NCBI GenBank assembly: GCA_030147525.1
Contig: JASBVF010000048.1
Coordinates: 1 to 64,000, forward strand
Reading direction: 5' to 3'
Length of the DNA stretch: 64,000 nucleotides
Origin: Bacteroidota bacterium
GTDB lineage: Bacteria; Bacteroidota; Bacteroidia; Chitinophagales; Saprospiraceae
Shown piece after piece: positions 27,311 through 35,360 of this stretch. A program made the position numbers and the translations under genes. Each line of letters opens with the position of its first letter. Positions within the stretch are counted from its first letter, which is position 1. The notes beneath the pieces were generated by a model, which was given only the letters and a program-made list of their open reading frames with translations, was not told the origin of the DNA and did not search any database.

Positions 27311-27727
27311 TCACAGTTCGCCCTCGCCCAAAAACCGGTCAAAACCTTTTGCTTTTAGCCCTGCCATTAATTCTTTATCCTTCGACCAGACTTTACAATC
27401 CAATTCAAGGGCGAGCGCCACAAAAGGCGTGTCTTTCGGGTCAACGTCTTTGCAGAGATGCCATGCTTCCAGGAAGTGTTCAATGGAAATGAGGCTCTCG
27501 TTGACAAAGTGGACTTTCTGCAGGATTTTTTCGTAGCAATTGTAGAGGTCTTCTTCGGTGGCTTTTTTGTTTTTCAGGAGTTTTTCTTTGTGTTTGAAAA
27601 TTTCAAAAGCCATAAAATTGGGGCAATACCACTGGTATTTATCACCTAAAAGCGCCCGCCGGATATTTGAACCGGGCGAGATAAGGGAGGCAAAAACGAT
27701 ACTGGAATCAACGATTATTTTATCCAT
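27311..27727 (-). CDS. PIN-domain ribonuclease toxin
   Basis: The 138-residue protein has the PIN acidic set: D7 in KIIVDSSIVFA, E42 in FMAFEIFKHKE, D99 in DPKDTPFVALA and D117 in VWSKDKEL. PIN toxins of VapC-like systems cleave RNA, often tRNA. The segment ALALELDCKVWSKDKELMAGLKAKG is the typical C-terminal half. The ATG overlaps the TAA of the upstream gene by one base (TAATG), giving translational coupling with the presumed antitoxin. The stop lies 3 bases from the convergent dnaE2 stop. Confidence 0.85.
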   Translation of the reverse strand: MDKIIVDSSIVFASLISPGSNIRRALLGDKYQWYCPNFMAFEIFKHKEKLLKNKKATEEDLYNCYEKILQKVHFVNESLISIEHFLEAWHLCKDVDPKDTPFVALALELDCKVWSKDKELMAGLKAKGFDRFLGEGEL

Positions 27728-27948
27728 TACCGGTTAGGATTCAGAAGCCTGTCTTTGTTTTTGTCCCACCATGACTGGACGATTTCTTCGCCAGTTTCCA
27801 AAAGACTTTCATCGAAATCGAGCTTTTGAACGAGGCGTTCGACTTCCAGCATCTCCAGGATTTTCAATAAAAAATCCTGTCCCACTGCACCCTTGTCAAT
27901 GGTAATGACCAACTGCTCTTTGGTGGATTTAAAGGTAATGGCATCCAT
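27727..27948 (-). CDS. Presumed antitoxin of the PIN pair
   Basis: With the ATG at 27948 the product is 73 residues (MDAITFKSTKEQLVITIDKG). A longer reading to 28173 is open but its extra 75 residues overlap the membrane-protein gene and look unlike protein sequence. The N-terminus is beta-rich and the rest helical with an acidic tail (EEIVQSWWDKNKDRLLNPNR), a layout seen in small antitoxins of Bacteroidota PIN pairs. No ribbon-helix-helix or AbrB motif is clear. Stop-start overlap with the PIN gene supports the pairing. Confidence 0.7.
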   Translation of the reverse strand: MDAITFKSTKEQLVITIDKGAVGQDFLLKILEMLEVERLVQKLDFDESLLETGEEIVQSWWDKNKDRLLNPNR

Positions 27949-28085
27949 GAGGAAGTGATTTTGTAAAGCAATATTAACTGAAAAATCCTTTTCTATGCTG
28001 AAAAGTTTAAACTCGCTTAGGCTAAACCTGAAAATCCTGCCAGAAATATCTTGTGTATTAGCCGTTTTTGAGAAGCATGATAATT

Positions 28086-28412
28086 TTAAAAAATCACCTC
28101 TATAGCAATCAGCGAAACTGTTACCAGAAATGCCAGCGTCAACCATGTCTTTTTCATTTTCAAAAAACTCCAAACGGAGAATATCAAAATAGCCAGAGAT
28201 ATAAACCCGGTGACCAGTGTATACTTGGCATAGAGTTCTGCTGATTTGTAATACCAGGGAACAGGCCCTTCACCACCAAACGGGTAAAGCCGGGTATCCT
28301 TGAAAATCCCGACATTGACAAACTCTGCCAGATTGATGAAGGCATAAACTCCGGTCAGGAAAAAAGTAATGCCGGCAAGGACATAGTAAAGGATGTTTTT
28401 AGCAGAAATCAT
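28086..28412 (-). CDS. Small three-helix membrane protein
   Basis: From the ATG at 28412 the product is 108 residues. Hydrophobic helices lie at about residues 7-30 (ILYYVLAGITFFLTGVYAF), 62-82 (YTLVTGFISLAILIFSVWSFL) and 88-107 (LTLAFLVTVSLIAIEVI), with a Gly/Pro-rich loop (LYPFGGEGPVPWYY) between the first two. No family is recognised. It lies inside the toxin island, upstream of the PIN pair and divergent from the AbiE pair. It could be unrelated cargo or an associated membrane component. Confidence 0.6.
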   Translation of the reverse strand: MISAKNILYYVLAGITFFLTGVYAFINLAEFVNVGIFKDTRLYPFGGEGPVPWYYKSAELYAKYTLVTGFISLAILIFSVWSFLKMKKTWLTLAFLVTVSLIAIEVIF

Positions 28413-28548
28413 GGATGAACTTTGTGCAATTCTAAAATTGAATTTTCGATTTGCATAAGTTTTATGGCGAACCTCCTTTTCGAGATGAAGGTAGAGGTGT
28501 AGCATACTACAGAATGAAAGATACAAAATACAGTTTTTATTTCCATAA

Positions 28549-28566
28549 TTCAGTATTTTTACTGAA
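28549..28566. promoter_or_regulatory. Candidate operator in front of the AbiE-type pair
   Basis: TTCAGTA (28549-28555) and TACTGAA (28560-28566) form a perfect 7-bp inverted pair with a TTTT spacer, 13 bases before the AbiEi-like start. AbiEi antitoxins are known to repress their promoter through inverted repeats, so this is a plausible binding site. Confidence 0.35.
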
Positions 28567-28579
28567 AAATAGAAATAAA

Positions 28580-29212
28580 ATGACCTTCCGGGAATTCGAA
28601 GAAAAATTTTTTGCCTTTCCTGTCATCTCTGTCGCCGAGGTGGAAAAGGCTTTTCCCGGATTCGACCGCAATGCGCTGACCCGGTGGCAGGGAAAAGGTT
28701 ATTTGGAAAAAATCAGGCAGGGATATTACCGCCTCACTTCCCGCCTGCTGACCGGCGATGCTGACCGTTTCATTGTAGCTAACCGGATTTACCACCCGTC
28801 TTACGTTTCTCTGCAATCGGCCATGCGGTGGTATGATTTCATCCCGGAGGGGGTTTTCACAGTCACCTCCATTACTACTTTAAAGACTACTTCTTTTGAA
28901 ACGCCAATTGGTGCATTTCAATACCGCAACCTGAAGAAGGAACTGTTTTTCGGTTACCGGCTCGAAAAAAGCGGTGAGTTTCATTTCAAAATAGCGGACC
29001 CCGAAAAGACAATGCTGGACTTCCTGCACCTGCATCCGGATGCCGGCAATGAAGACGGCCTGCATGAACTCCGCCTCAATGTTTTTGAATTAAAAGAAAA
29101 AATAAACTGGGAAAAAATGGAGCGGTACCTTTCGCTCTTTGCCTCAAAAGCATTGAAAGGCAGGGTCGAATTGCTCAAAAAATTCATGATGAACCATGAT
29201 GTCACTGACTGA
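28580..29212 (+). CDS. AbiEi-like antitoxin / transcriptional regulator (type IV TA)
   Basis: The ATG at 28580 gives 210 residues; the longer in-frame start at 28451 runs through AT-rich promoter-like sequence. The N-terminal winged helix includes FPVISVAEVEKAF and ALTRWQGKGYLEKIRQGYYRL, the usual AbiEi start. The middle part YHPSYVSLQSAMRWYDFIPEG and VTSITTLKTTSFETPIGAFQYRN is typical of the C-terminal antitoxin domain. It should repress its own operon and counteract the nucleotidyltransferase next door. The stop overlaps the downstream start by 17 bases, so translation is probably coupled. Confidence 0.85.
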   Translation: MTFREFEEKFFAFPVISVAEVEKAFPGFDRNALTRWQGKGYLEKIRQGYYRLTSRLLTGDADRFIVANRIYHPSYVSLQSAMRWYDFIPEGVFTVTSITTLKTTSFETPIGAFQYRNLKKELFFGYRLEKSGEFHFKIADPEKTMLDFLHLHPDAGNEDGLHELRLNVFELKEKINWEKMERYLSLFASKALKGRVELLKKFMMNHDVTD

Positions 29213-29972
29213 AATACAATCCTTTTACCCTAAGCAACTGCACAGCCGGGGCGAGTTTTTACTGCGGGAATATTTGCAATACAAAATTCTCGAAATCCTG
29301 TTCCAAGGTGAGTACGCAGGCAAATTTTCATTCCTCGGTGGCACCTGTCTGCGCATTGCCCACAACAGTCAGCGTTTTTCGGAAGACCTGGGCTTCGACA
29401 ACTTCGGTTTGACGGAAGATGATTTTAATAAAGTGTCCGAATCTATCAAAAGAGGATTGGAAGCACAGGGCTACACGGTCGAAATACGCAACGTCATCAG
29501 CGGTGCTTTTCATTGTTATATCCGTTTTCCGGGTTTGTTGTTCGAGGCGGGACTGAGCGGACACCGGGAAGCCAAAATCCTGATAAATCTCGACACTGAG
29601 CCACAGGGCTTCGAGTTTGAGCCGGAACAGCACTTCCTGAATAAATTCGATATTTTCACCAGCATACGCACCACGCCTGTCGATATTCTGCTGAGTCAAA
29701 AATTTCTCGCCATGACCCAACGCCGCCAACCCAAAGGGCGGGATTTTTTCGATGCCGTCTTTCTGTTGGGAAGAACCAAACCTGATTATGACTTTTTGAA
29801 ATTCCGGTTGGGCATTTCAACACCGGAGGCACTACGGGAGCACTTGGTCAATGTTTGCAAGCAATTTGATTTTCAAAAACTCGCCACGGATGTGCAACCC
29901 TTCCTTTTCAATCCGGCAGATGTGCAGCGGGTTATGATGTTCCCGGAATACATTGTGAAAGTGCCTCTCTGA
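29196..29972 (+). CDS. AbiEii-like nucleotidyltransferase toxin with altered DxD motif
   Basis: The 258-residue protein matches the AbiEii/AbiGii toxin family: FLGGTCLRIAH (48-55), RFSEDLGFDNF (60-70), ILINLDTEP, and the C-terminal PVDILLSQKFLAMTQRRQPKGRDFFDAVFLL. In active members the second motif normally reads S-x-D-h-D-F; here the second Asp is Gly (G66), with another Asp at 68. This may weaken or abolish transferase activity, or a nearby Asp may substitute. Known members transfer nucleotides to tRNA 3' ends or other targets. ATG at 29196 or 29199 are both possible. It is the last gene before the second dnaE2-end copy. Confidence 0.85.
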   Translation: MMSLTEIQSFYPKQLHSRGEFLLREYLQYKILEILFQGEYAGKFSFLGGTCLRIAHNSQRFSEDLGFDNFGLTEDDFNKVSESIKRGLEAQGYTVEIRNVISGAFHCYIRFPGLLFEAGLSGHREAKILINLDTEPQGFEFEPEQHFLNKFDIFTSIRTTPVDILLSQKFLAMTQRRQPKGRDFFDAVFLLGRTKPDYDFLKFRLGISTPEALREHLVNVCKQFDFQKLATDVQPFLFNPADVQRVMMFPEYIVKVPL

Positions 29973-29977
29973 CAGAA

Positions 29978-30031
29978 ATAGTAAAAATGGAAAGATTGGC
30001 GTTTCGGGGGGATGAGCGATATGGAGAGTGA
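29978..30031 (+). pseudogene. Remnant of a second dnaE2 3' end
   Basis: Eighteen codons ending in TGA read IVKMERLAFRGDERYGE, matching the end of dnaE2 except Val to Ile at the first position. Ten base changes are almost all third-position or synonymous, so the two copies diverged under protein-level selection before one was cut off. It marks the right edge of the toxin island. Confidence 0.8.
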
Positions 30032-30070
30032 CGGCATCGCATCCAAACCTCATTTCCAGCTTCTTGATTT

Positions 30071-31798
30071 TCATTGAAAATAATCAAACTTTGGGTTTTG
30101 CAGCACCCCCCATTTGCCCTTGTATTTTACCCGGATATAGCCATCGGTACTGGGCTCTGCCGCATCGAAGGCGGGCGGGATGACGACCCTTCCTTCGTTG
30201 TCGGTGAAGCCGAAATAAATGCCTTGTTTGACCATTCTAAGGTTTTCCTGAAGCCTGCCAACACTTTGGTAATATCGCTCCTTGCCGGGCGGATCGAGGT
30301 AGCTGAAAAGGGTCGCTTGAAATTTGCCCTCCGGGTTTTTGGAGTTGAATATCCAGTAGAGGTCCTGTACCTCCACGCCAACTTTGGGAAGGGTGCGCAG
30401 GATTTTCCCGCCGGGTGTCCGGTGTTCGCATTCGGTAGCGGAGTCGAGGTGTTTGGGTTGAACCCAAAAGGTATTATCAGGAAAAACAGTAATGCCCACG
30501 GAGTCAAGTGGATAAACCTCCTTGCCGGTTCTGGTGACGAGGCCGTAAAGCAGAAACTTCCGCTTATGGTTATACATGTTGTGCATCAGGAAATACGCCC
30601 CCTTTTTTTCAGGTTGAAAAGTGGAAAACGGGATAACTTCCCTGCCGTTTTTAGCATCGAGTACGGCCCATAGCGAGTCCTTTCTCACAATGACCAGCGA
30701 GTCTTTGAGGTTTTGAATATTGTCATAAATACAATCCGACCTGAACCCGTTTTGGCTGTTCCAGAAGCCACGTTTTTTATTGGGCAGGGAGAGTTCGTGG
30801 GCGTAGTGGTCGGCCTGGCTGATGTAGGTAAACTCAAAAGGCAGGATGACTTCCTGGCGGACGTTTATCAGACCTTGCAGATTGTTTTTTTTAGCTAAAA
30901 ATAGCTCCTTGTCAGGGTCGTACACTTCGATGTGCTCGTATTCGCCAAATGGAATGACCTCCTCGCCGGACGGGAAACGCAACACACCCCAGCGCTTTTC
31001 AGAGCGAACTGGCAGGAGCCTGGTTGCCGTCCATTCGCCCAGCTTGTCAGCAGTGAAAGGATAAAGCGTATTGTGCTTCGTGTCTATGACGCCCCATGTT
31101 TTATTATCAAAAGTGGCCACGATATACCCGTCAGGATGTACCGCTCCGAAAAAATACAGGGAAGGCACCACGGTTTTTCCCTTCTCATCGAGCAAACCAT
31201 AAGTATTGCTGCTATGGCTCATAATTTTGAAACCTGGCAGCAGGTAGCGCTCGCTGTTTTTCGCCTTTCGTTTTTCGTTTTCGGTGACGAATTCCGGCAG
31301 GGCATCGAACAGGAATTCTTCCGAATCATTTCTGAAACGGTAGGGGTTGCCAGGTATGTAAGTTTTGTACTTCAGCGGTACCAATTCTTCGCCTTTCATG
31401 TTAATCAGCCCGCACAAGTCATTTTTATAAACCAGTGCCAGCCCGTTGTTGAATGCAATAAACTTGTCGTAAGGCATTCCGATAGGCTCAACTTTTTCAT
31501 TAAACAAAAGCTGTTTCCCGCCTTGCCGGGCAATAATCCATCCACAGGTTCTTAGCAACACTCCGTCGTATTCTGCAGGCATTATGACTTCACCTTTTTT
31601 ATTGAAAACACCCTGTTTTCCGCCTTTTTTTACAACGAACCGGGAGTCGTCGGAGCGGGGAGAAATTTCCAGTTCATCGATGTCCATGACGGGCGGCACG
31701 ATCCACTTGGCGCCGGTATCTTGCCCTATTGCCCGAATGGAAAAGAGTATGAAGAACAGGAGTGTAAAACGAGAGCCGTTTTTTTTGAAACTTTTCAT
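30071..31798 (-). CDS. Exported WG-repeat protein
   Basis: The 575-residue protein has a signal peptide (FTLLFFILFSIRAIGQ) and many WG-type repeats: KQGVFNKKGEVIMPAEYDG, LCGLINMKGEELVPLKY, TYGLLDEKGKTVVPSLY, TWGVIDTKHNTLYPF, FGFTDNEGRVVIPPAFDAA and a final KWGVLQNPK. WG repeats form beta-propeller-like or solenoid surfaces and are common in Bacteroidota, with unknown binding partners. Its start overlaps the stop of the upstream gene (31795) by 4 bases, so the two are cotranscribed. Confidence 0.88.
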   Translation of the reverse strand: MKSFKKNGSRFTLLFFILFSIRAIGQDTGAKWIVPPVMDIDELEISPRSDDSRFVVKKGGKQGVFNKKGEVIMPAEYDGVLLRTCGWIIARQGGKQLLFNEKVEPIGMPYDKFIAFNNGLALVYKNDLCGLINMKGEELVPLKYKTYIPGNPYRFRNDSEEFLFDALPEFVTENEKRKAKNSERYLLPGFKIMSHSSNTYGLLDEKGKTVVPSLYFFGAVHPDGYIVATFDNKTWGVIDTKHNTLYPFTADKLGEWTATRLLPVRSEKRWGVLRFPSGEEVIPFGEYEHIEVYDPDKELFLAKKNNLQGLINVRQEVILPFEFTYISQADHYAHELSLPNKKRGFWNSQNGFRSDCIYDNIQNLKDSLVIVRKDSLWAVLDAKNGREVIPFSTFQPEKKGAYFLMHNMYNHKRKFLLYGLVTRTGKEVYPLDSVGITVFPDNTFWVQPKHLDSATECEHRTPGGKILRTLPKVGVEVQDLYWIFNSKNPEGKFQATLFSYLDPPGKERYYQSVGRLQENLRMVKQGIYFGFTDNEGRVVIPPAFDAAEPSTDGYIRVKYKGKWGVLQNPKFDYFQ

Positions 31799-33711
31799 TT
31801 ATCCGAATCAAATTTTAGTTCCAGTGAAGTGTTATACCTGTCCGTGCCGGGAAATAGCCGTTGGTAGATCAGCGAGAAATTGGGCTGAAAACTTTCCGGG
31901 ATTTTAGCGTCGAGCAACATTATTACTTCTTTGGGCAGGTTTTCCAGTTCTTGTTGTTGCAATTGTTCCTTTGTCACCGTCAGGCTTTTCCCTTCCCGCA
32001 AGGCCCGTCTCTTTTCCAACTCGAAAAAGAAATCCACCCTTTCTTCCATTCTTTTTTTCAACTGGTGCTGAAGCGATTGAGTGGCGGAAACCAGTCGTTT
32101 CAACTCGCCGATCATGAGTGTGCAGCGGGCGGGGGCAAGCTCATAGCGTTTTTTTGCATCGAAATGGTCTTTTGAAATAAACGGGATGCGGTGCTGGGTG
32201 ATGAGCGAATCTTCGACCTTGTAGTCTTGAAAAGCAGGGGCCATGTAATTACCCGGTAGCGGAGTGTCGGCAGCGACAGGGTCGGGCAGACTGCGGTAGC
32301 CCTTCGCATTGCCCAGCGAGGTTTTCCTGATAAAAGACGCATCCAGTGTATTGTCAAGCTCTGCTGTCAGCCATTGAGAGAGGGGAACGTTTTCGGTTGG
32401 CTCCACCCTCGGCACTGTCAGGTAGTAGAGGACTTGATCCGAGTTGATGGCTTTTGCGATGTTATAGAAATGAATGGTTTGAATACGGAAAGTGACGGTG
32501 GCAGGTACGGTCCCGCTGCCATACATTTCGAAGGGATCGAGCGGCTCATCGGTTTCAAAAACCACCTCGCCCCGCAACCAGTTGATATCGCCCCTCAAGG
32601 TTTCCATTTTTTCCCTGACATCGTACAGGCCAGCCCGGAAGTATAGTTCTGTGATGAGTTTTTCACCCGCCACGGTGGCATTCTTCTGCTGATAGGTCAG
32701 GGTGTTTTTACCTCTGAAAACATCCCAGCAAGTTGGGGTTGGTAAGAAAGCTGCTTTGTAGTCATTAGGGAGGGCGACCAGTTGCAGGCGGTAAATTTGC
32801 CCGCCGTCCAGTTGGGCCGGGATGTTGAAAAACATGGCGCCCTCCATAAACCGGTATTCCGCCGCTGTGTATTGCATTTCACCGTTCGAGGCCGTCCAAC
32901 GGGCTTTGAATTCGAATTCCTGCGAGGCAAGTTCACTGATCGGTTGAAACGCTCCCCTTGGAAATACTGCATAACCCACCTTGGGAATAGACTCGGAAGG
33001 GTGAAACGCAAACTGGCCGTTTACCGGAAAGCTGCACAGCAGATCTTGCTGAGGGATGGGCAAGGACGATTTCGCAAATATATTTTGCGACGCCTCAACG
33101 GTAAGCGTATTGAATTTGATATCGAACGAACCGACCTTTTTACCAGCAGAAGACGGACTAAAATTTTGCCTGGCATTTGCCATTTCACAGACCAATTCAT
33201 CCATTACCCACTGCCGGCACTTTTCGGGTGCTTGCGGGTCGGGCCGTTGGCTGGCGGGCAGGTTGAAATGCCTGGATGACCACGCCGGGTAGTTGTTCCG
33301 ATCGGGGTATTTGCTCAATCTCGATTGAACGCCGAGCCAGTAAAACAGCGTGGCGTCACGCTCGTACAGCCTGGCATGCAAGTTTTCGAGCCGGACAATC
33401 GCCTTGTCTCTGTCCACCTGGACTTGCATTTTGACGGGTGGCTTCTTAAAATTTTTGTGCATGCCCTCTTTGAAATACTCATCGTTTTTACCAAAAATAA
33501 AAGCCCGGTCAAGTGCTTTGCTTGCAACGATGGCGTCCATCTCTGCCCGCAATTTTCCGGCGTCCGTGCGGCAGGCTGCGATGCTGTCACTTGCCTCTTT
33601 GTCCAGCGCTTCGAAGGCAGGTGCAACGATCGCCCTCCAATCAGGCTGGCTCAAGGCCGGGGACAAAACAGTGACGAGAAAAAACAGAAAAGTGTGGCTG
33701 CGTTTTATCAT
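31795..33711 (-). CDS. Large exported protein of unknown function
   Basis: The 638-residue product begins with a signal peptide (MIKRSHTFLFFLVTVLSPALSQ). The N-terminal ~150 residues are helical (DKEASDSIAACRTDAGKLRAEM). The centre is beta-rich (about 180-420), and a long charged helical region with possible coiled coil lies at about 525-600 (ERVDFFFELEKRRALREGK). No catalytic motif or known domain is recognised. It is translationally coupled to the WG-repeat protein gene by a 4-base overlap and divergent from another WG-repeat gene, suggesting a shared envelope role. Confidence 0.75.
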   Translation of the reverse strand: MIKRSHTFLFFLVTVLSPALSQPDWRAIVAPAFEALDKEASDSIAACRTDAGKLRAEMDAIVASKALDRAFIFGKNDEYFKEGMHKNFKKPPVKMQVQVDRDKAIVRLENLHARLYERDATLFYWLGVQSRLSKYPDRNNYPAWSSRHFNLPASQRPDPQAPEKCRQWVMDELVCEMANARQNFSPSSAGKKVGSFDIKFNTLTVEASQNIFAKSSLPIPQQDLLCSFPVNGQFAFHPSESIPKVGYAVFPRGAFQPISELASQEFEFKARWTASNGEMQYTAAEYRFMEGAMFFNIPAQLDGGQIYRLQLVALPNDYKAAFLPTPTCWDVFRGKNTLTYQQKNATVAGEKLITELYFRAGLYDVREKMETLRGDINWLRGEVVFETDEPLDPFEMYGSGTVPATVTFRIQTIHFYNIAKAINSDQVLYYLTVPRVEPTENVPLSQWLTAELDNTLDASFIRKTSLGNAKGYRSLPDPVAADTPLPGNYMAPAFQDYKVEDSLITQHRIPFISKDHFDAKKRYELAPARCTLMIGELKRLVSATQSLQHQLKKRMEERVDFFFELEKRRALREGKSLTVTKEQLQQQELENLPKEVIMLLDAKIPESFQPNFSLIYQRLFPGTDRYNTSLELKFDSDK

Positions 33712-33743
33712 TTCAATTTATTTTGGGGCAAAATAAGTTTCTT

Positions 33744-35255
33744 ATGCTTAAACACGGTTTCTCCTGTCTCCTTTTTTTGATGTTCGCAATGACCCTCCGG
33801 GCACAGCCTCCAAGTGGAAAATTGCAGTGGGTCGTACAACTTGATAATGGTCAGATTCCTGTCGGAAAACCCGCTCCTGACCTGGTAGCCATCAAGGAAA
33901 ACAACAGGCTGTACCTGTTGAACCTCGACGGGGAAAAACGACCAATGTCTTACGACAGCATTGCGCACGAGAACGGCTTGTTTTGGAGTGTCTGGAAAGG
34001 CGGCTTGCAGGGCATTTATCACCTGGAGCGAGGCGAGTTGATACCGGCTGTTTACGAACATATATCGCCTGTTTCGAAGCACGAAACGAATTGGGCTTAT
34101 GAGGTAATGAAGTACGGCATGACGGCGGTAGTCAATTCCGAAAATAAACTGGTGCTACCTTACACAGGCCGGGGTTACCAAAGCCTCGCCCTGGTTAGCG
34201 ACAGCATTCTGGAATATTTCGATTTGAGAAAAGAGGTCTTCTACTTTTCAAAAAACGGAAATCCCGTTTCCGTTGCCCGGCTGCAAAAGGGACCTGATTT
34301 TCAGCGGATTTCAGCTCAGCAATACGTTTTTTCAGCCCTCGTAAACGGAACTGTTCGCAGGGATACGTTCACTGCTGCCGAGAAGTTTACCGATGGGATA
34401 GCCCCGGTGAAAAAAGACCAGTCTTGGGGTTACCTGCTCGCCACCGGCAACTGGCTGATACCACCTCGTTTCCAGGCGGTACTGCCCTTTGATGAAAAGG
34501 GCCATGCCGTGGTCAAGGAAAATGACAAATACGGCGTTGTTCGCAAAGATGGCTCTTATTTAATCCGGCCTGGTTTTCAATTTTTAAAACCCTTCACCCC
34601 CGGCCTGTTCGAGTTCAAAGAAAACGGCCTCACCGGGCTGGTCGATTCTTTGGGTAAAACCATCCTGACGCCGGGTGAATACGGGGGATTTTCGATGGCA
34701 GGTGAGGAATGTTTCACCGCAAAATCCGGAGATTCTCTGCTTGTTTTTCGCAACGACGGGCAACTGATCCCCGTGAGCGGCCTGCTGTGGTGTTCAAAAA
34801 CATCTGACAGCCCTCACTTTTTAGCAGGACAAAACCTCCAGGCTGACAGGGCTAAAACGAGACGGTTTTTCAAAGGCCTGATGACGCCGGAAGGGAAATG
34901 GCTCATTCCTCCTGTTATGACCGGAATCGTCACTGAAAGCAAAAAATTTGTGGTAGCCGAAGCGGTGGCCCAGCCCTGCTGCGCCATCGGCCCGGTCAAT
35001 ATCGGGAATAACCAGCCGGGTAAGTTCCTGATTTTCAACAGGAATGCCGAGCCATTGGTCACAACTCCCGTAGATGCGGCCAGTATAAGTGCCGATGGCT
35101 ATTTTGTCTTTTTCGAACAAGGGGGAAAAAGCGGTCTGGTTGCATCACCCGAAGAAAAATTGCCCGCCGAATTCGACGAGTTGAAATCCATGGGCAATGG
35201 CTGGGTATTTGTAAAAAAGGGCAATCGCTATGGGGCGTTGAAATGGGTGGAGTGA
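33744..35255 (+). CDS. Exported WG-repeat protein
   Basis: Starting at the ATG at 33744 (503 residues) places a normal signal peptide at the N-terminus (MLKHGFSCLLFLMFAMTLRAQ); an in-frame Met 7 codons upstream is less likely. Repeats include SWGYLLATGNWLIPPRFQAV, KYGVVRKDGSYLIRPGFQF, LTGLVDSLGKTILTPGEYG, KSGLVASPEEKLPAEFDEL and a last RYGALKWVE. It is divergent from the hypothetical gene at 31795-33711 across only 32 bases, so their promoters must overlap or lie inside coding sequence. A strong terminator follows. Confidence 0.87.
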   Translation: MLKHGFSCLLFLMFAMTLRAQPPSGKLQWVVQLDNGQIPVGKPAPDLVAIKENNRLYLLNLDGEKRPMSYDSIAHENGLFWSVWKGGLQGIYHLERGELIPAVYEHISPVSKHETNWAYEVMKYGMTAVVNSENKLVLPYTGRGYQSLALVSDSILEYFDLRKEVFYFSKNGNPVSVARLQKGPDFQRISAQQYVFSALVNGTVRRDTFTAAEKFTDGIAPVKKDQSWGYLLATGNWLIPPRFQAVLPFDEKGHAVVKENDKYGVVRKDGSYLIRPGFQFLKPFTPGLFEFKENGLTGLVDSLGKTILTPGEYGGFSMAGEECFTAKSGDSLLVFRNDGQLIPVSGLLWCSKTSDSPHFLAGQNLQADRAKTRRFFKGLMTPEGKWLIPPVMTGIVTESKKFVVAEAVAQPCCAIGPVNIGNNQPGKFLIFNRNAEPLVTTPVDAASISADGYFVFFEQGGKSGLVASPEEKLPAEFDELKSMGNGWVFVKKGNRYGALKWVE

Positions 35256-35304
35256 TTGCATTCTTTGTCAACACTATTTCAGGGCGGGGCAAGGCTGAGA
35301 TAAA

Positions 35305-35339
35305 AAAAAGCCTGTCAGCACCAGTCTGACAGGCTTTTT
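35305..35339. terminator. Bidirectional rho-independent terminator
   Basis: A 14-bp perfect stem (35305-35318 with 35326-35339) has a 7-base loop. An A-run on the left and T-run on the right allow use in both directions. It lies between convergent genes ending at 35255 and 35361. Confidence 0.9.
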
Positions 35340-35360
35340 CATGCCAGGCTTCCCAACCAA

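Larger units (their letters stand above)
27254..30031. mobile_element. Toxin-antitoxin island between direct repeats of the dnaE2 3' end
   Basis: The last 18 codons of dnaE2 (27254-27307) recur at 29978-30031 with 44 of 54 bases identical and only one amino-acid change (17 of 18 codons synonymous, same TGA). A 22-bp core is identical. Between the copies lie a PIN toxin pair, a small membrane protein and an AbiE pair. This is the pattern expected if an element brought its own version of the gene end and displaced the old one, as at tRNA att sites. No integrase is present. Confidence 0.65.

Noticed and set aside
27949-28173. 75-residue N-terminal extension of the PIN antitoxin
   Set aside because: It overlaps the membrane-protein gene and looks unlike protein sequence; a short antitoxin from 27948 fits better.
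28451-28579. Longer N-terminus for the AbiEi-like protein
   Set aside because: The extra 43 codons are AT-rich, include the candidate operator, and lie before the conserved winged-helix start.
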